DNA of 64,000 nucleotides from Chelativorans sp. J32 (lineage in GTDB: Bacteria > Pseudomonadota > Alphaproteobacteria > Rhizobiales > Rhizobiaceae), in assembly GCF_000518985.1 (NCBI RefSeq), contig NZ_JAEQ01000002.1, positions 1 to 64,000 of the forward strand, given 5' to 3'. The translations under genes and the position numbers were made by a program. The notes beneath the pieces were generated by a model. That model was not told the DNA's origin. It saw only the letters and a list, made by a program, of their open reading frames with translations, and searched no databases. Positions within the stretch are counted from its first letter, which is position 1, and every line of letters begins with the position of its first letter. Below, piece by piece: positions 54,933-64,000 of this stretch.

Positions 54933-55916
54933 CTAATGCGCCTCGAAGAGCAGGAGGCGAATATCTTCTTCCGGCTTGAACTTTGCGCGCTTGAGCCCGA
55001 GCGTTGTGGGCCCGGTCTCGCTGAGGCCGGCCATGCATGAGGATAGCACCGCGTTGGCGTCTTCCTTGTTCACCGTCAAGCGGAACTCGCCAATCGGTCC
55101 TTTCCAATTGGCGCCGGTTGTCAGGATGTAGCTCATTTCCAGCGCGGTTATCCCGTCGGAACCAGCCTGTTCCAGCAGTTTGCTGACGCCTTTCAGGGTA
55201 TTGTCGTTAAAGCAATACCCTTTCATGGAGTTCAGGTCGTCCACGTTCATAACGACCGACTTGCCAATGATTGGTTTGTACCGATGCTCCACCATGATGG
55301 TCTTGCCGGCGGGAAAGGTTTGCTCCCAATAGAAACTCGTCTTGAGCTTCCAGGTCGGGCCATATTGGACGGGCTGATCGCCGGCGTCTTCCGCCACGAC
55401 ATAAAGAAGACCATTGTCGACCAACTGTTTCCGAATCTGCTCCGGCAATGAACGCACTTGCTCGTCCCAACGATCGAGCTTCGCGTTGACCGGCACGCCG
55501 GCCTCCTTCAATGCCTCCGTCACATTCTTTCCGTCATCCTGCACCGCCTGCTGCTCCATGCGGGGCACGATCTGCTCGCCATCCACAATCACCTGAAAGC
55601 CAACGAAATTCTCTTGATCGGGCTCGGGAAGCTCCACGAGAAAATATTCGGCCTGGTCGATTTCCGGTAACGGGAAGGCCACGGTGGTCGTGATGTCATT
55701 TTGGCTTTCATTGCGGAAAGCATATCGCACTCGGACCTCGCTCGGCGAAAGGTAGAGGTCTTCACTCTCCATGGCGATATCGTGGGAAGTGGTAAGCTCT
55801 AATCCGCCTGCGCCCAAAACAGCGCTGGAATCATTTGCATAGGTGATGTTTTGTGTTGCGGTTAGAAAGAAAATAGACGGTAAAAGTGTAATCGTTAAAT
55901 TGCGAATAATGGTCAT
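54933..55916 (-). CDS. DUF4424 periplasmic protein
   Basis: 327 residues. A signal peptide (MTIIRNLTITLLPSIFFLTA) leads to a domain with SSAVLGAGGLELTTSHDIAM, YAFRNESQNDITTTVAFPLP and WEQTFPAGKTIMVEHRYKPI, the hallmarks of DUF4424. Secreted, function unknown. Its 5' end and promoter region are markedly more AT-rich than neighbours, and its codon use at the start differs, which may indicate later acquisition. Confidence 0.85.
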   Translation of the reverse strand: MTIIRNLTITLLPSIFFLTATQNITYANDSSAVLGAGGLELTTSHDIAMESEDLYLSPSEVRVRYAFRNESQNDITTTVAFPLPEIDQAEYFLVELPEPDQENFVGFQVIVDGEQIVPRMEQQAVQDDGKNVTEALKEAGVPVNAKLDRWDEQVRSLPEQIRKQLVDNGLLYVVAEDAGDQPVQYGPTWKLKTSFYWEQTFPAGKTIMVEHRYKPIIGKSVVMNVDDLNSMKGYCFNDNTLKGVSKLLEQAGSDGITALEMSYILTTGANWKGPIGEFRLTVNKEDANAVLSSCMAGLSETGPTTLGLKRAKFKPEEDIRLLLFEAH

Positions 55917-56077
55917 TGCTCAATACCACATAGAATATCCTCATCGAAGATGACATGGGTATTCGCCAAAATCATGGCAAGACAACCGGTGCACCATGAA
56001 GTGATGCGCGCTGGCGTCGGGTAGCAGCGGAGAGCTTTAGCCGGGTAACTTGAGTGCGTGGATCAGGGCGATGAGCC

Positions 56078-58150
56078 TCACCGCCCTTCGCGGTACCACA
56101 TGGAGCCGAGCGCCAGCAGCAGGAGCGCCAGACCGAGGAATCCGGCAAAGAGAGGTACGCGCCTTACGGATTTCAGTACACTATCATTGGTGGTTCTCAA
56201 GCCGACCCAATCTCGGCCCGATGCTACGCTGGCATTGGCGCGCACCGGCACGATGTTCGGCAGGTTCGCCCCAGTCACGCCTGCGGTGACCCGGCGTACG
56301 CTGCCGCCGCTTTCTTCCGCCACGGAGCGCAGCACCTCCTCGGTGGAAACGGTGTCCGCGAATTCTGGTGCGTTGATCGGCCCCACATGCGCAAGCGCGG
56401 TGAGATCCCCGTTTCGCACCTGATAAAGGCCTATTTCGTTTGTTTCCAAGGTGGCGCGGAAAAGTCCCGGTTCAGAAGCCACCAGGGGCAGTTCGCGGGT
56501 TGCTCCTGAGGGGGTGGTCACGACCGCTGTGCCCGCTTCGTCTGCCATGGTCTGACGGGTTATGTCCAAGATCATACCCTGGCCATCTGCGGTTAGCCGC
56601 TCCTCCTCCAGTTCCGGCTCCTTCATCAGCCAGTGGGCGATGCGCCGATAAAGCGAAACATAGGGTCCGCCCCCCTGATAGCCGCGTGCCCACAACCAGC
56701 CCTGGTCGGAAAGGAACATGCCGACCCGTCCTTCGCCCTGGCGGGCAAGAAGCAGCAGAGGACGTCCGTCCGGGCCCTGCATGACCGCCTCGCCATCCGG
56801 GCGATCGACGCCGATGATGCGGAACCAGCGGCTCCAATGGGGCGGCTCCGTATTCGAGCCGTCCAGCGCCCTTGTTACGGGGTGGCGCTTTCCAAGATCG
56901 CTCACGCGCGGATAGAAACCCTGCTCCAGCACCTGGCCATTGGGCAGCGCGGGAAGCGCCGAGATCAGCGGCGTGCGCGCGATCGACTGCTCGCCGGCGA
57001 ATTCGGGGCCGGCCGCGATCAGCAGGGCTCCGCCGTTCTGCACATATTCTGCGATGTAATCGTAGTAGAGGATCGGCAGAACATCGCGATGCTGATAGCG
57101 GTCGAAGATGATCAGGTCGAAATCGTTGATCTTCTCGACGAACAGCTCGCGCGTCGGAAAGGCAATGAGCGAGAGTTCGTTGATCGGTGTTCCGTCCTGC
57201 TTTTCCGGCGGGCGCAAAATGGTGAAATGCACGAGGTCGACGGAAGCATCCGACTTCAGGAGGTTGCGCCACGTGCGCTCGCCCGAATGCGGCTCGCCCG
57301 AAACGAGCAGAACACGCAGGTTCTCACGGATCCCGTCCACCTGAGCGACCGCGCGGTTGTTGCTGTCGGTGATCTCGCCTTCCTCGACCGGGGTCCGGAG
57401 CTCAACGATGTTTCGCCCTCCGGTGGGCAAAGTGATCTCGAACGGCATTTCCTGTCCGATGACGGCCTGATCGACTGAGACAAGCTCGCCGTTCACATAG
57501 ATTTCTACCTCCGCGGAGCCTGTCTCGCCTGCCCTGTCGAGCACGCGATAGGTCATCTCCATCGGCTGGCCAACGATGCCGAAGCGCGGTGCGCGCTCGA
57601 AGCGGATACGCCGGTCACGCTCCCCTTCCTCGCCTGTAATAAGCGCATGCAGCGGCCCGGAAATGCCGGATGCATTGCTCGGCACGTCATGCACCTGACC
57701 GTCGGTGATCATGATCGAGCCCGCAACGCGCGAGGGCGGCACGTCGCGCAAAGCATTCGACAGCGCGTCGAAGAGGCGGGTCTGGGTGCGTTCGTCGGCG
57801 GCATCTCCCCGGCCTGCTTCCACCATTCGCACCTCGAACTGGTTGAAGGCCTGGAGGCGCTGCTGCAGTGCCTCTGCCGCTTCGCGTGTGGTATCGGCGC
57901 GGTTGCCTATGTCCTGGCTTTGGCTTTCGTCCACGACAACGGCGACCACGCTCTTGAGCGGATCCCGTTCCTCGTCAAGAAGCACTGGATTGGCTAGCGC
58001 CAGGGCCAGCGCCGCAAGCGCCGCAAGTCGCAGCAGCGCGCCCCGTCGCCCCAGCACCAGGCTGAGCACGATCAAAAGGGCCAAGGGTAGAAGCCCCGCC
58101 GCTAGCAAGGTCCAGGAGAAAAGGGGCTCGAAACTCACCGACCAGTTCAC
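56078..58150 (-). CDS. Large membrane protein with glutamine-amidotransferase-like region (last gene of the moxR operon)
   Basis: 690 residues. Two N-terminal membrane helices (LLAAGLLPLALLIVLSLVLG, LALALANPVLL), a vWA-like strand (VVAVVVDESQSQDIGNRADT), beta-sandwich segments, then a ThuA/GATase1-like fold (DLIIFDRYQHRDVLPILYYD, YVQNGGALLIAAGPEF), and a C-terminal membrane helix (FAGFLGLALLLLALGSMWY). The GATase catalytic Cys is not visible. It follows the BatA/DUF4159 gene and shares its layout, so both may derive from a common ancestor. Function unknown; likely part of a MoxR-linked membrane complex. Confidence 0.8.
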   Translation of the reverse strand: MNWSVSFEPLFSWTLLAAGLLPLALLIVLSLVLGRRGALLRLAALAALALALANPVLLDEERDPLKSVVAVVVDESQSQDIGNRADTTREAAEALQQRLQAFNQFEVRMVEAGRGDAADERTQTRLFDALSNALRDVPPSRVAGSIMITDGQVHDVPSNASGISGPLHALITGEEGERDRRIRFERAPRFGIVGQPMEMTYRVLDRAGETGSAEVEIYVNGELVSVDQAVIGQEMPFEITLPTGGRNIVELRTPVEEGEITDSNNRAVAQVDGIRENLRVLLVSGEPHSGERTWRNLLKSDASVDLVHFTILRPPEKQDGTPINELSLIAFPTRELFVEKINDFDLIIFDRYQHRDVLPILYYDYIAEYVQNGGALLIAAGPEFAGEQSIARTPLISALPALPNGQVLEQGFYPRVSDLGKRHPVTRALDGSNTEPPHWSRWFRIIGVDRPDGEAVMQGPDGRPLLLLARQGEGRVGMFLSDQGWLWARGYQGGGPYVSLYRRIAHWLMKEPELEEERLTADGQGMILDITRQTMADEAGTAVVTTPSGATRELPLVASEPGLFRATLETNEIGLYQVRNGDLTALAHVGPINAPEFADTVSTEEVLRSVAEESGGSVRRVTAGVTGANLPNIVPVRANASVASGRDWVGLRTTNDSVLKSVRRVPLFAGFLGLALLLLALGSMWYREGR

Positions 58151-58226
58151 GCCGCACCCCTATCGGCTAGGCCGGACTGCCGGTGGCAGGCGCTGCGGCG
58201 GCTGGCTATCTCCGTAAGCATGGCCA

Positions 58227-61058
58227 TCACTGCCCCAGCCGCTCGAGCAGAACAGGGACATGCACCTGGTCGGATTTGTAGTTGCCCGTCAGCATATACA
58301 TCATGATGTTGACGCCGGCCCTCAATGCCAGCATGCGCTGCATGGGATCGGCGGGTACGGTCGGCAGCAGCGGCTCGCCGTTCTCATCCACCGCCCAGGC
58401 TCCGGCAAGGTCGTTTCCGGTGATCATGATGGGCGTCACGCCGTCGCCCGTCCTTACCGGCCTGTCGGCACGGCTTTCGGCATTGGTCGATGCTTCGACC
58501 CAGAGCGCGCTACCGCGGTAACGGCCGGGGAAGTCCGGCAGGATGTAGAATGCCTTCGTCAACACATGGTCATCCGGAACGGGCTCGAGCGGCGGCACGT
58601 TCAAGCCGGAGAGGATATCACGCAGCCTCTGCGTCTCCGGCGTCACTGTGCCCGACGCACCGAACCCTCCCGCATACTGATCCCTCGTGTCGAAGAGCAC
58701 GGTGCCGCCCTGCTGCATATAAGCGTCGATGCGGGCAATCGCCTCCTCGGAGGGCATGGGGGCACCGGCATCCATTGGCCAGTAGATCAGGGGGTAGAAG
58801 GAAAGTTCGTCTTTCGAGATGTCGACCGGGGCCGGTTCTCCGGGCTCGAGGGCCGTTTTCTCCGCGAGGAATCGAGAGAGGCCAACGACGCCAGCGCGGG
58901 TTACCGCATCTATGGAGGAAACGCCGGTCACCACATAGGCGATCCGCGTCGCCGAAATCGCCTCGATCGCCTGCTGGTCCGTCGGTTGCGGCTCATCCGT
59001 TTGCGCCACGGCCCGATCAGGCGCCATAAGCCCGACCAGGACGGCCGCAGCGAGGATCGTGGCCGCCTTCTCTGGCGTCCGTCTCTGACCGGGGCGCCGC
59101 TGCAGGAGTCCGCCCAGCCAAAGGACCGCGAGCGTATCGAGCGCAAGCAGAGCCAGGGCGGCTGCCATGAGCGGCCCCTTCAAGGGCCGCGAACTGTCGA
59201 ATGCGTAGCTCGTCTCCGTCATCGCCACGGGGGCGGCTGGCCGTGCAAGTGCGGCGAGTGACGTTCCGGGCTTCAGAAGATTGTGTGCCACCACGCCCTC
59301 CTCGGACCCGTAGAAACCGGGGGGATGGGAGAGGGTGACGGGAGTCTCCTGGCCCGGATTGATCGGCTCGGCCTCGGGGCTTGGCGGGACCAACGTGCCG
59401 CTGGCGGAAATCATGCGATAGGGAGCCAACTGCCCGCCCGGCCCATCCGCATTGGCGGTAATGGTGCCCTGATTGCGCGAAAGCTGCACGATCCGCCGCA
59501 GCATTTCGACGAAGGTGCCGGAGATGGGCAGGTTCGACCAGGTCGCCTCGGGCGTCACATGGAAAAGGATCACCCGGCCATCGCCTCGCGGCGCGCTGGT
59601 AACGAGCGGAGTGCCGTCTGCGAGATTGGCCCAGGTTCGCTCCACGATGTCGGCGGATGGCTCGGCGAGCACCTGCCGGCTAACGGTCACATCCTGTGGC
59701 GGGGCAAGATCGGCGAAGGGACCGCCCGCCGGGAACTCGGTAACCGGCTGCGGTTCGGACCACGAAAGCGTTCCGCCCAATGAGCGCTCGCCGGTACGCA
59801 GTCTCACCGGCAGAAGTTCCTCGTCATATTCGGCCGCGGCAAGCCGTGGGCCGGCGAAGCGGATCAGCGTGCCGCCCCCGTTCATCCATTCGATGAGACG
59901 TTCGTGCACGGATTCAGGCAGCGTACCGACATCGGCCATGATGATCGCGGCCGGATGCTGCTCGAGGAGTTGGGGTATGGCCTCAATCAGATCTGGGCTG
60001 GATGGCTCGATCAAGTCCGCATAGGGCGAAAGCGCGCGCCGGATATAGTAGAGCGGCGAGAGCAACGGTTGAGCTTGATCCGCCTCGTTCTGCGACAGCA
60101 GCCCAACGCGACGGCGGCGCGAATTCTCGTCAAGAAGCCTGAGCGCGCCCGCATGATTTTCGCCATCGATCGCGATGCTAGCGAAATCGTTGCGCAATTC
60201 GAAGGGCACGCGAATCTCACCGGTGGCCAGCGTCTCTCCCGGCCCAAAGCCTATGGTCGTCTCTGCGATCCGGCGCCCCTGTTCGTCCGAAGCGTAAGCC
60301 GTCACTTGCCGCGGCCCCGCATCTTCCTCCGGGCGCACTGCCGTCACGGTGAAACGCTCCGGCTCGTTGGCGCTGTCGGTGAGGGCAACGGTGGAAAGTG
60401 CGCCCGGGCTGATCCAGAGCACATCCGAAAGTTCTGCGTTGAAGAGATTTTGAAACGCGGTCTCGTCGCCCTCGGCCGCAAGGCCGTCGGTGAGGAGCGC
60501 GAGCGTTGCGCCGGGCATTTCCTGAAGCGCCTGGGCCACGCGGTTGTAGACCGCTGGTCGATCCGTCGGAACCGGGCGGGGAACGGCCGCATTCAGCCGG
60601 TCCAGCGCGGCTTCGGCATCGAACGGTCCGATGTCCTGTGCGGGGCTCTCGGCCGTCAGCGCCAGGACAACGGGTGTGCCATCCGCTCGTGCGTCAGTGA
60701 TCAAACGGCTAGCCGTCGCAACGCGCCGGTCCCAATCGGGCGCGGCGGCCCAGCTGTTGTCTAGCACGACGGCCAGACCGCGTCCGCCGACGGCGATGCG
60801 TTCGCGCGGATTGAAGACAGGATCGGCCAGCGCCAGAATGACGAGGGCTGCAAGCAGCAGCCGCAGGAGCGTCAGCCACCATGGGCTTTTATGCGGGGTT
60901 TCCTCGCGTCGCGCGATGCGGGCCAGGATGCGTAACGGCGGAAACGTCTCCTGCTGCGGCCGGGGTGGTGTCAAGCGCAGCAGCCACCAGATCACCGGAA
61001 GGGCGACCAGACCCCAAAGAACCATTGGTGCGCCGAAGGAGAGCGGCAGAAAATTCAT
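58227..61058 (-). CDS. BatA-type/DUF4159 membrane protein
   Basis: 943 residues from the ATG at 61058, overlapping the DUF58 stop by 4 nt; the open frame extends upstream. The N-terminal BatA domain (MNFLPLSFGAPMVLWGLVAL) and a vWA-like region (RGLAVVLDNSWAAAPDWDRR) with membrane anchors are followed by a central Rossmann-like part (LLEQHPAAIIMADVGTLPES) and membrane helix LMAAALALLALDTLAVLWLG. The C-terminal DUF4159 domain has TRIAYVVTGVSSIDAVTRAG, FYPLIYWPMD and ANLDAYMQQGG-like DAYMQQGGTVLFDTRDQY. Such proteins accompany MoxR AAA ATPases. Function unknown. Confidence 0.88.
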   Translation of the reverse strand: MNFLPLSFGAPMVLWGLVALPVIWWLLRLTPPRPQQETFPPLRILARIARREETPHKSPWWLTLLRLLLAALVILALADPVFNPRERIAVGGRGLAVVLDNSWAAAPDWDRRVATASRLITDARADGTPVVLALTAESPAQDIGPFDAEAALDRLNAAVPRPVPTDRPAVYNRVAQALQEMPGATLALLTDGLAAEGDETAFQNLFNAELSDVLWISPGALSTVALTDSANEPERFTVTAVRPEEDAGPRQVTAYASDEQGRRIAETTIGFGPGETLATGEIRVPFELRNDFASIAIDGENHAGALRLLDENSRRRRVGLLSQNEADQAQPLLSPLYYIRRALSPYADLIEPSSPDLIEAIPQLLEQHPAAIIMADVGTLPESVHERLIEWMNGGGTLIRFAGPRLAAAEYDEELLPVRLRTGERSLGGTLSWSEPQPVTEFPAGGPFADLAPPQDVTVSRQVLAEPSADIVERTWANLADGTPLVTSAPRGDGRVILFHVTPEATWSNLPISGTFVEMLRRIVQLSRNQGTITANADGPGGQLAPYRMISASGTLVPPSPEAEPINPGQETPVTLSHPPGFYGSEEGVVAHNLLKPGTSLAALARPAAPVAMTETSYAFDSSRPLKGPLMAAALALLALDTLAVLWLGGLLQRRPGQRRTPEKAATILAAAVLVGLMAPDRAVAQTDEPQPTDQQAIEAISATRIAYVVTGVSSIDAVTRAGVVGLSRFLAEKTALEPGEPAPVDISKDELSFYPLIYWPMDAGAPMPSEEAIARIDAYMQQGGTVLFDTRDQYAGGFGASGTVTPETQRLRDILSGLNVPPLEPVPDDHVLTKAFYILPDFPGRYRGSALWVEASTNAESRADRPVRTGDGVTPIMITGNDLAGAWAVDENGEPLLPTVPADPMQRMLALRAGVNIMMYMLTGNYKSDQVHVPVLLERLGQ

Positions 61059-61960
61059 CGGCCGCCATCCATCTCTACTGTCATGGCCGTGTGAACGCGG
61101 ATCAGTGCTTCGGAGGCGAGCCGGTCGGTATGGTTGACCGTGTAGCTCCAGCCAAGCTTCTTGCACCAGCTCATCAGGGCGTCGCGCCGGGCAAGATAGA
61201 GCCGGCGATAGTCCTCTCCAAGCGTCTCTGCACGGCCGAAGGTGAGCTTCTCACCGGTCTCCGGATCGCGAAATTCCGTGCGCCCGGCATAGGGGAAGCT
61301 CTCTTCCGCGGGATCCGCCACCTCGATCAGATGCGCCCGCGCCCCCACCCGTGCCAGGGGATCAAGCCAGCGCATCGTCTCTTCCGGCGGATCGAGAAAG
61401 TCGCTGGCGATGACAACGTCCGAGAAGCGGCGAACCTGCGTCAGGTTCGGCCGTGCCGAAGCCGGCTCCGCGTGCATGACATATTGAGCCAGACGCTCAG
61501 CCCCGTTGCGCGCGGCGAAGGGGTCGGTCAGTCCCGGCCATGCGATGCGTTCGCCGCTGCGCGACAAAAGTTCTGCAAGAGCCAGGATGAGGACGAGCGC
61601 GCGGGATTCCTTCGAAACCTCCGCGAGGGTCGAGCGGTAAAGCATGGATGGCGATCGGTCGGCCCAGAGCCATACGGTATGCGCCGCTTCCCATTCCCGA
61701 TCCCGGATATAAATATGCTCGTCGCGGGCAGAGCGACGCCAGTCGATCCGGGCCACCGCCTCTCCGTCGACATAGGGACGGAACTGCCAGAAATTTTCGC
61801 CGATGCCGCGCCGGCGCCGACCATGCCAGCCCGCTATCACATTACCGACGATACGGCGCGCCTGGACGAGAAGGTCGGGCACGAGTGAAGCCCGCGTCCG
61901 CGCGCGCACGAGCGCATCTCGCGTCGTGACGGGGGCGGTGACTTCGCCAATTCGCGCCAT
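61055..61960 (-). CDS. DUF58 protein
   Basis: 301 residues. DUF58 core: GIGENFWQFRPYVDGEAVAR followed by IDWRRSARDEHIYIRDREWE, then the vWA-like strand VWLWADRSPSM with a degenerate metal site. DUF58 proteins act with MoxR ATPases, possibly as substrates or adaptors for assembling membrane complexes. It starts 17 nt after moxR and overlaps the next gene by 4 nt. Confidence 0.92.
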   Translation of the reverse strand: MARIGEVTAPVTTRDALVRARTRASLVPDLLVQARRIVGNVIAGWHGRRRRGIGENFWQFRPYVDGEAVARIDWRRSARDEHIYIRDREWEAAHTVWLWADRSPSMLYRSTLAEVSKESRALVLILALAELLSRSGERIAWPGLTDPFAARNGAERLAQYVMHAEPASARPNLTQVRRFSDVVIASDFLDPPEETMRWLDPLARVGARAHLIEVADPAEESFPYAGRTEFRDPETGEKLTFGRAETLGEDYRRLYLARRDALMSWCKKLGWSYTVNHTDRLASEALIRVHTAMTVEMDGGR

Positions 61961-61977
61961 TCAACTTCTCATTCTCG

Positions 61978-63000
61978 TCAATCGAGCACCTTCAACAGCC
62001 GGCCGATGACATCGCGCACGCTCGTCCCCTCGGCGCGTGCGGCGAAAGTAAGCGCCATCCTATGTTGCAGCACCGGCTCGGCCAGGGCACGCACATCATC
62101 GATCGAAGGGGCCAGCCGGCCTTCGTAGAGGGCACGGGCGCGGGCGCAGAGCGTAAGCGCCTGACTGGCGCGCGGGCCAGGGCCCCAGCTCACATGCCGG
62201 TCTGTTTCGGGATGGCCCATACCGGGCCGGGCCGAACGCACCAGAGCCAGGATGGCTTCCACCACGCTCTCCGGCACGGGCATCCGGCGGATCAGCATCT
62301 GGATTTCCTTGAGCCGTTCCGGCGTCAATACGTTCGAGGGCCGCGCCTCGCCCACGCCGGTCGTCTCAAGCAGAATGCGCCTTTCAGCGTCGAGTTCCGG
62401 GTAGAGGATGTCGATCTGCATCAGGAAACGGTCGAGCTGGGCTTCAGGAAGCGGATAAGTGCCTTCCTGCTCCAGCGGGTTCTGGGTCGCGAGCACATGG
62501 AAAGGCGAGGGGAGGTCGTAGCGCTGGCCGGCCACCGTGACATGGTATTCCTGCATCGACTGGAGGAGCGCCGACTGCGTACGCGGACTGGCGCGGTTGA
62601 TCTCGTCGGCCATCAGGAGCTGCGCGAAAATGGGGCCGGGGAGGAAGCGGAAGGAGCGACGGCCCTTGTCGTCCTGCTCCATGACTTCCGAGCCGAGGAT
62701 GTCGGATGGCATAAGGTCGGGCGTGAACTGGATGCGCCGGGCATCGAGCCCGAGCACCACGCCCAGCGTCTCCACCAGCTTCGTCTTCGCAAGCCCCGGG
62801 ACACCGACCAGAAGCGCATGGCCGCCCGCCAGGAGCGCCACGAGCACCCGCTCCACGACGGCTTCCTGTCCGAAGATCACCTTGCCGACCCCCTCGCGCA
62901 CGCGAGCGATATCCGTCAGCGCGGCTTCCGCCTGGGCCACCATCTGCTCGTCGCTCGTCGTCTTGGGGCCGGTCGCATGGTCTCTGGCGATGATGCTCAT
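61978..63000 (-). CDS. MoxR-family AAA+ ATPase
   Basis: 340 residues from the ATG at 63000 (MSIIARDHATGPKTTSDEQM). Walker A GVPGLAKTKLVETLG, Walker B LLMADEINRASPRTQSALLQ, sensor 1 HVLATQNPLEQEGTYPLPEA and the C-terminal lid with the MoxR helix. It is a chaperone-like ATPase thought to activate partner vWA-domain proteins. First gene of a four-gene minus-strand operon (moxR, DUF58, BatA/DUF4159, large membrane protein). Confidence 0.95.
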   Translation of the reverse strand: MSIIARDHATGPKTTSDEQMVAQAEAALTDIARVREGVGKVIFGQEAVVERVLVALLAGGHALLVGVPGLAKTKLVETLGVVLGLDARRIQFTPDLMPSDILGSEVMEQDDKGRRSFRFLPGPIFAQLLMADEINRASPRTQSALLQSMQEYHVTVAGQRYDLPSPFHVLATQNPLEQEGTYPLPEAQLDRFLMQIDILYPELDAERRILLETTGVGEARPSNVLTPERLKEIQMLIRRMPVPESVVEAILALVRSARPGMGHPETDRHVSWGPGPRASQALTLCARARALYEGRLAPSIDDVRALAEPVLQHRMALTFAARAEGTSVRDVIGRLLKVLD

Positions 63001-63147
63001 TCGGCTTTGTCCTCGCGCTTTGCCGGCAATCGCTGCAATTATAGGGCAAATGGAATCGCAGCACGCCACCTCGGAACGAACTTAGATAAGTTCCTATGGC
63101 TGACAAGCCGGATAACAGTGACTATTTCGTGACGAAGGCTGGAGAGC

Positions 63148-63771
63148 ATGGTGAAGGATATGGCCAAGGGTAGGTTGGCAGAGCCCGCTGATGCGGCGGC
63201 ACTCTCGGCCCTGATTTCCAGGGCGGCGCGGGCCGGGAAGGGGGCTCCCCCGGTCGAGCGCTGGAACCCACCCTTCTGCGGAGATCTCGATATGGAGATC
63301 AAGGCGGACGGCAGCTGGTACTATCTCGGCACACCGATCGGCCGCATGCCGCTCGTTCAGCTCTTCTCCTCCGTGCTGCGCAAGGACGAGGATGGCAAGA
63401 CCTATCTCGTCACCCCATTGGAGAAAGTGGGCATTCGTGTAGAGGATGCGCCCTTCATCGCGGTCGAACTCGCCGTAACGGGGCAGGGCGCGTCCCAGGC
63501 GCTCGCTTTCCGCACGAATGTCGGCGATGTCGTCGAAGCCGGACCGGAGCATCCTATTCGCTTTGTCGAGGAGGTGGGGACCGGCGGCGTCAAACCCTAT
63601 GTGCACGTACGCGGACGGCTGGAAGCTCTCGCCTCTCGGCCGGTGATGTATGAACTCGTGGCGCTGGGGGAAGAGCTGGAGATCGAAGGCGGGCGAATGT
63701 TTGCGGTCCGATCGAAGGGAGCAATCTTCCCCATCATGCCTATGGAAAAACTGGAGGCCTCGAGCGCATGA
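63148..63771 (+). CDS. DUF1285 family protein
   Basis: 207 residues from the ATG at 63148, with GGAGAG upstream. DUF1285 signatures: PPVERWNPPFCGDLDMEIKA, GSWYYLGTPIGRMPLVQLFS and KTYLVTPLEKVGIRVEDAPF. Soluble; function unknown. Its stop overlaps the NUDIX start (ATGA), the usual arrangement in Rhizobiales, where a CCA-adding enzyme gene often follows. Confidence 0.9.
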   Translation: MVKDMAKGRLAEPADAAALSALISRAARAGKGAPPVERWNPPFCGDLDMEIKADGSWYYLGTPIGRMPLVQLFSSVLRKDEDGKTYLVTPLEKVGIRVEDAPFIAVELAVTGQGASQALAFRTNVGDVVEAGPEHPIRFVEEVGTGGVKPYVHVRGRLEALASRPVMYELVALGEELEIEGGRMFAVRSKGAIFPIMPMEKLEASSA

Positions 63772-64000
63772 GCACGCAGGATATCACGCGGTTGTCGGCG
63801 CAGGACTTCCGAAGGCGTGCCATGGCCCAGGATCCCGTAATGGCCAGGGATTCCTATGGCGATCACCGGCTCAACCCCGACCTGAAGCGGCTTTTCCTGC
63901 GGGATGGATTGCATGACGCAGCTGTTCTTGTCCCGGTGGTGGATCGGGCGGAAGGCGCCACGGTCATCCTGACGGAACGCTCCAGCGGGCTTCGCCAGCA
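63768..64000 (+). CDS. NUDIX hydrolase, CoA-pyrophosphatase type (partial, runs off the window)
   Basis: The first 77 codons are present: MSTQDITRLSAQDFRRRAMA, then DLKRLFLRDGLHDAAVLVPV and VILTERSSGLRQ. The AVLVPVV...VILTERS...LR pattern before the Nudix box is that of YeaB/CoAse-type enzymes. The catalytic box lies beyond the window edge. Translationally coupled to the DUF1285 gene. Confidence 0.82.
   Translation, partial: MSTQDITRLSAQDFRRRAMAQDPVMARDSYGDHRLNPDLKRLFLRDGLHDAAVLVPVVDRAEGATVILTERSSGLRQ

Overview
The window looks like the chromosome of an alphaproteobacterium of the Hyphomicrobiales (Rhizobiales), near Mesorhizobium/Chelativorans/Nitratireductor. This rests on a fused anthranilate synthase trpE(G) behind a WWW leader peptide, the CtrA/ChpT/SciP cell-cycle genes with a DUF1134 (EipA) gene, a choXWV system, the family content and the high GC. 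The genus is an inference; no rRNA or other marker lies in the window.

Positions 1 to about 17,450 are accessory DNA. They read as the right part of a genomic island whose tyrosine integrase (15325-17388) abuts the 3' end of a tRNA-Met(CAT) gene (17446-17522). From left to right the island holds: a truncated IS5-family element; a beta-glucoside module (exported GH3, an OprB-type porin broken by a frameshift, exported GH1); a defence-like module made of a divergent PD-(D/E)xK endonuclease gene and a HamA/HamB-like nuclease-helicase pair; repeat-rich DNA with a small unknown gene; an SRAP (YedK) gene; and a zinc-ribbon gene. The left end of the island is outside the window.

Positions 17.5 to 64 kb are core-type chromosome. 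17.9-28.2 kb: an oxidoreductase, mnmA, sciP, a class A beta-lactamase, fliJ, ctrA, an atypical receiver protein, chpT, eipA, a coiled-coil membrane protein, a TrmH methyltransferase and a HugZ-like protein. 28.3-36 kb: an Rrf2 regulator with a flavoprotein, choVWX (choline/betaine uptake) and tctABC (tripartite uptake). 36-46.3 kb: DUF2333, fhs, two GreA/GreB-like proteins, a site-2 protease with CBS domains, a PAP2 phosphatase, a DGQHR protein, the trpL attenuator with trpE(G), and a CDF exporter. 46.3-50.4 kb: an ArsR/AHSA1/YciI group, then leuA behind an apparent leucine-rich leader peptide. 50.4-56 kb: assorted single genes. 56-63 kb: a moxR-DUF58-BatA/DUF4159 operon. The window ends in a DUF1285 gene overlapping a partial NUDIX gene.

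The most interesting parts are the three-gene defence-like locus, the leuL leader, four 21-bp repeats that each begin with a GANTC (CcrM-type) site, and the cell-cycle cluster with a beta-lactamase inside it.
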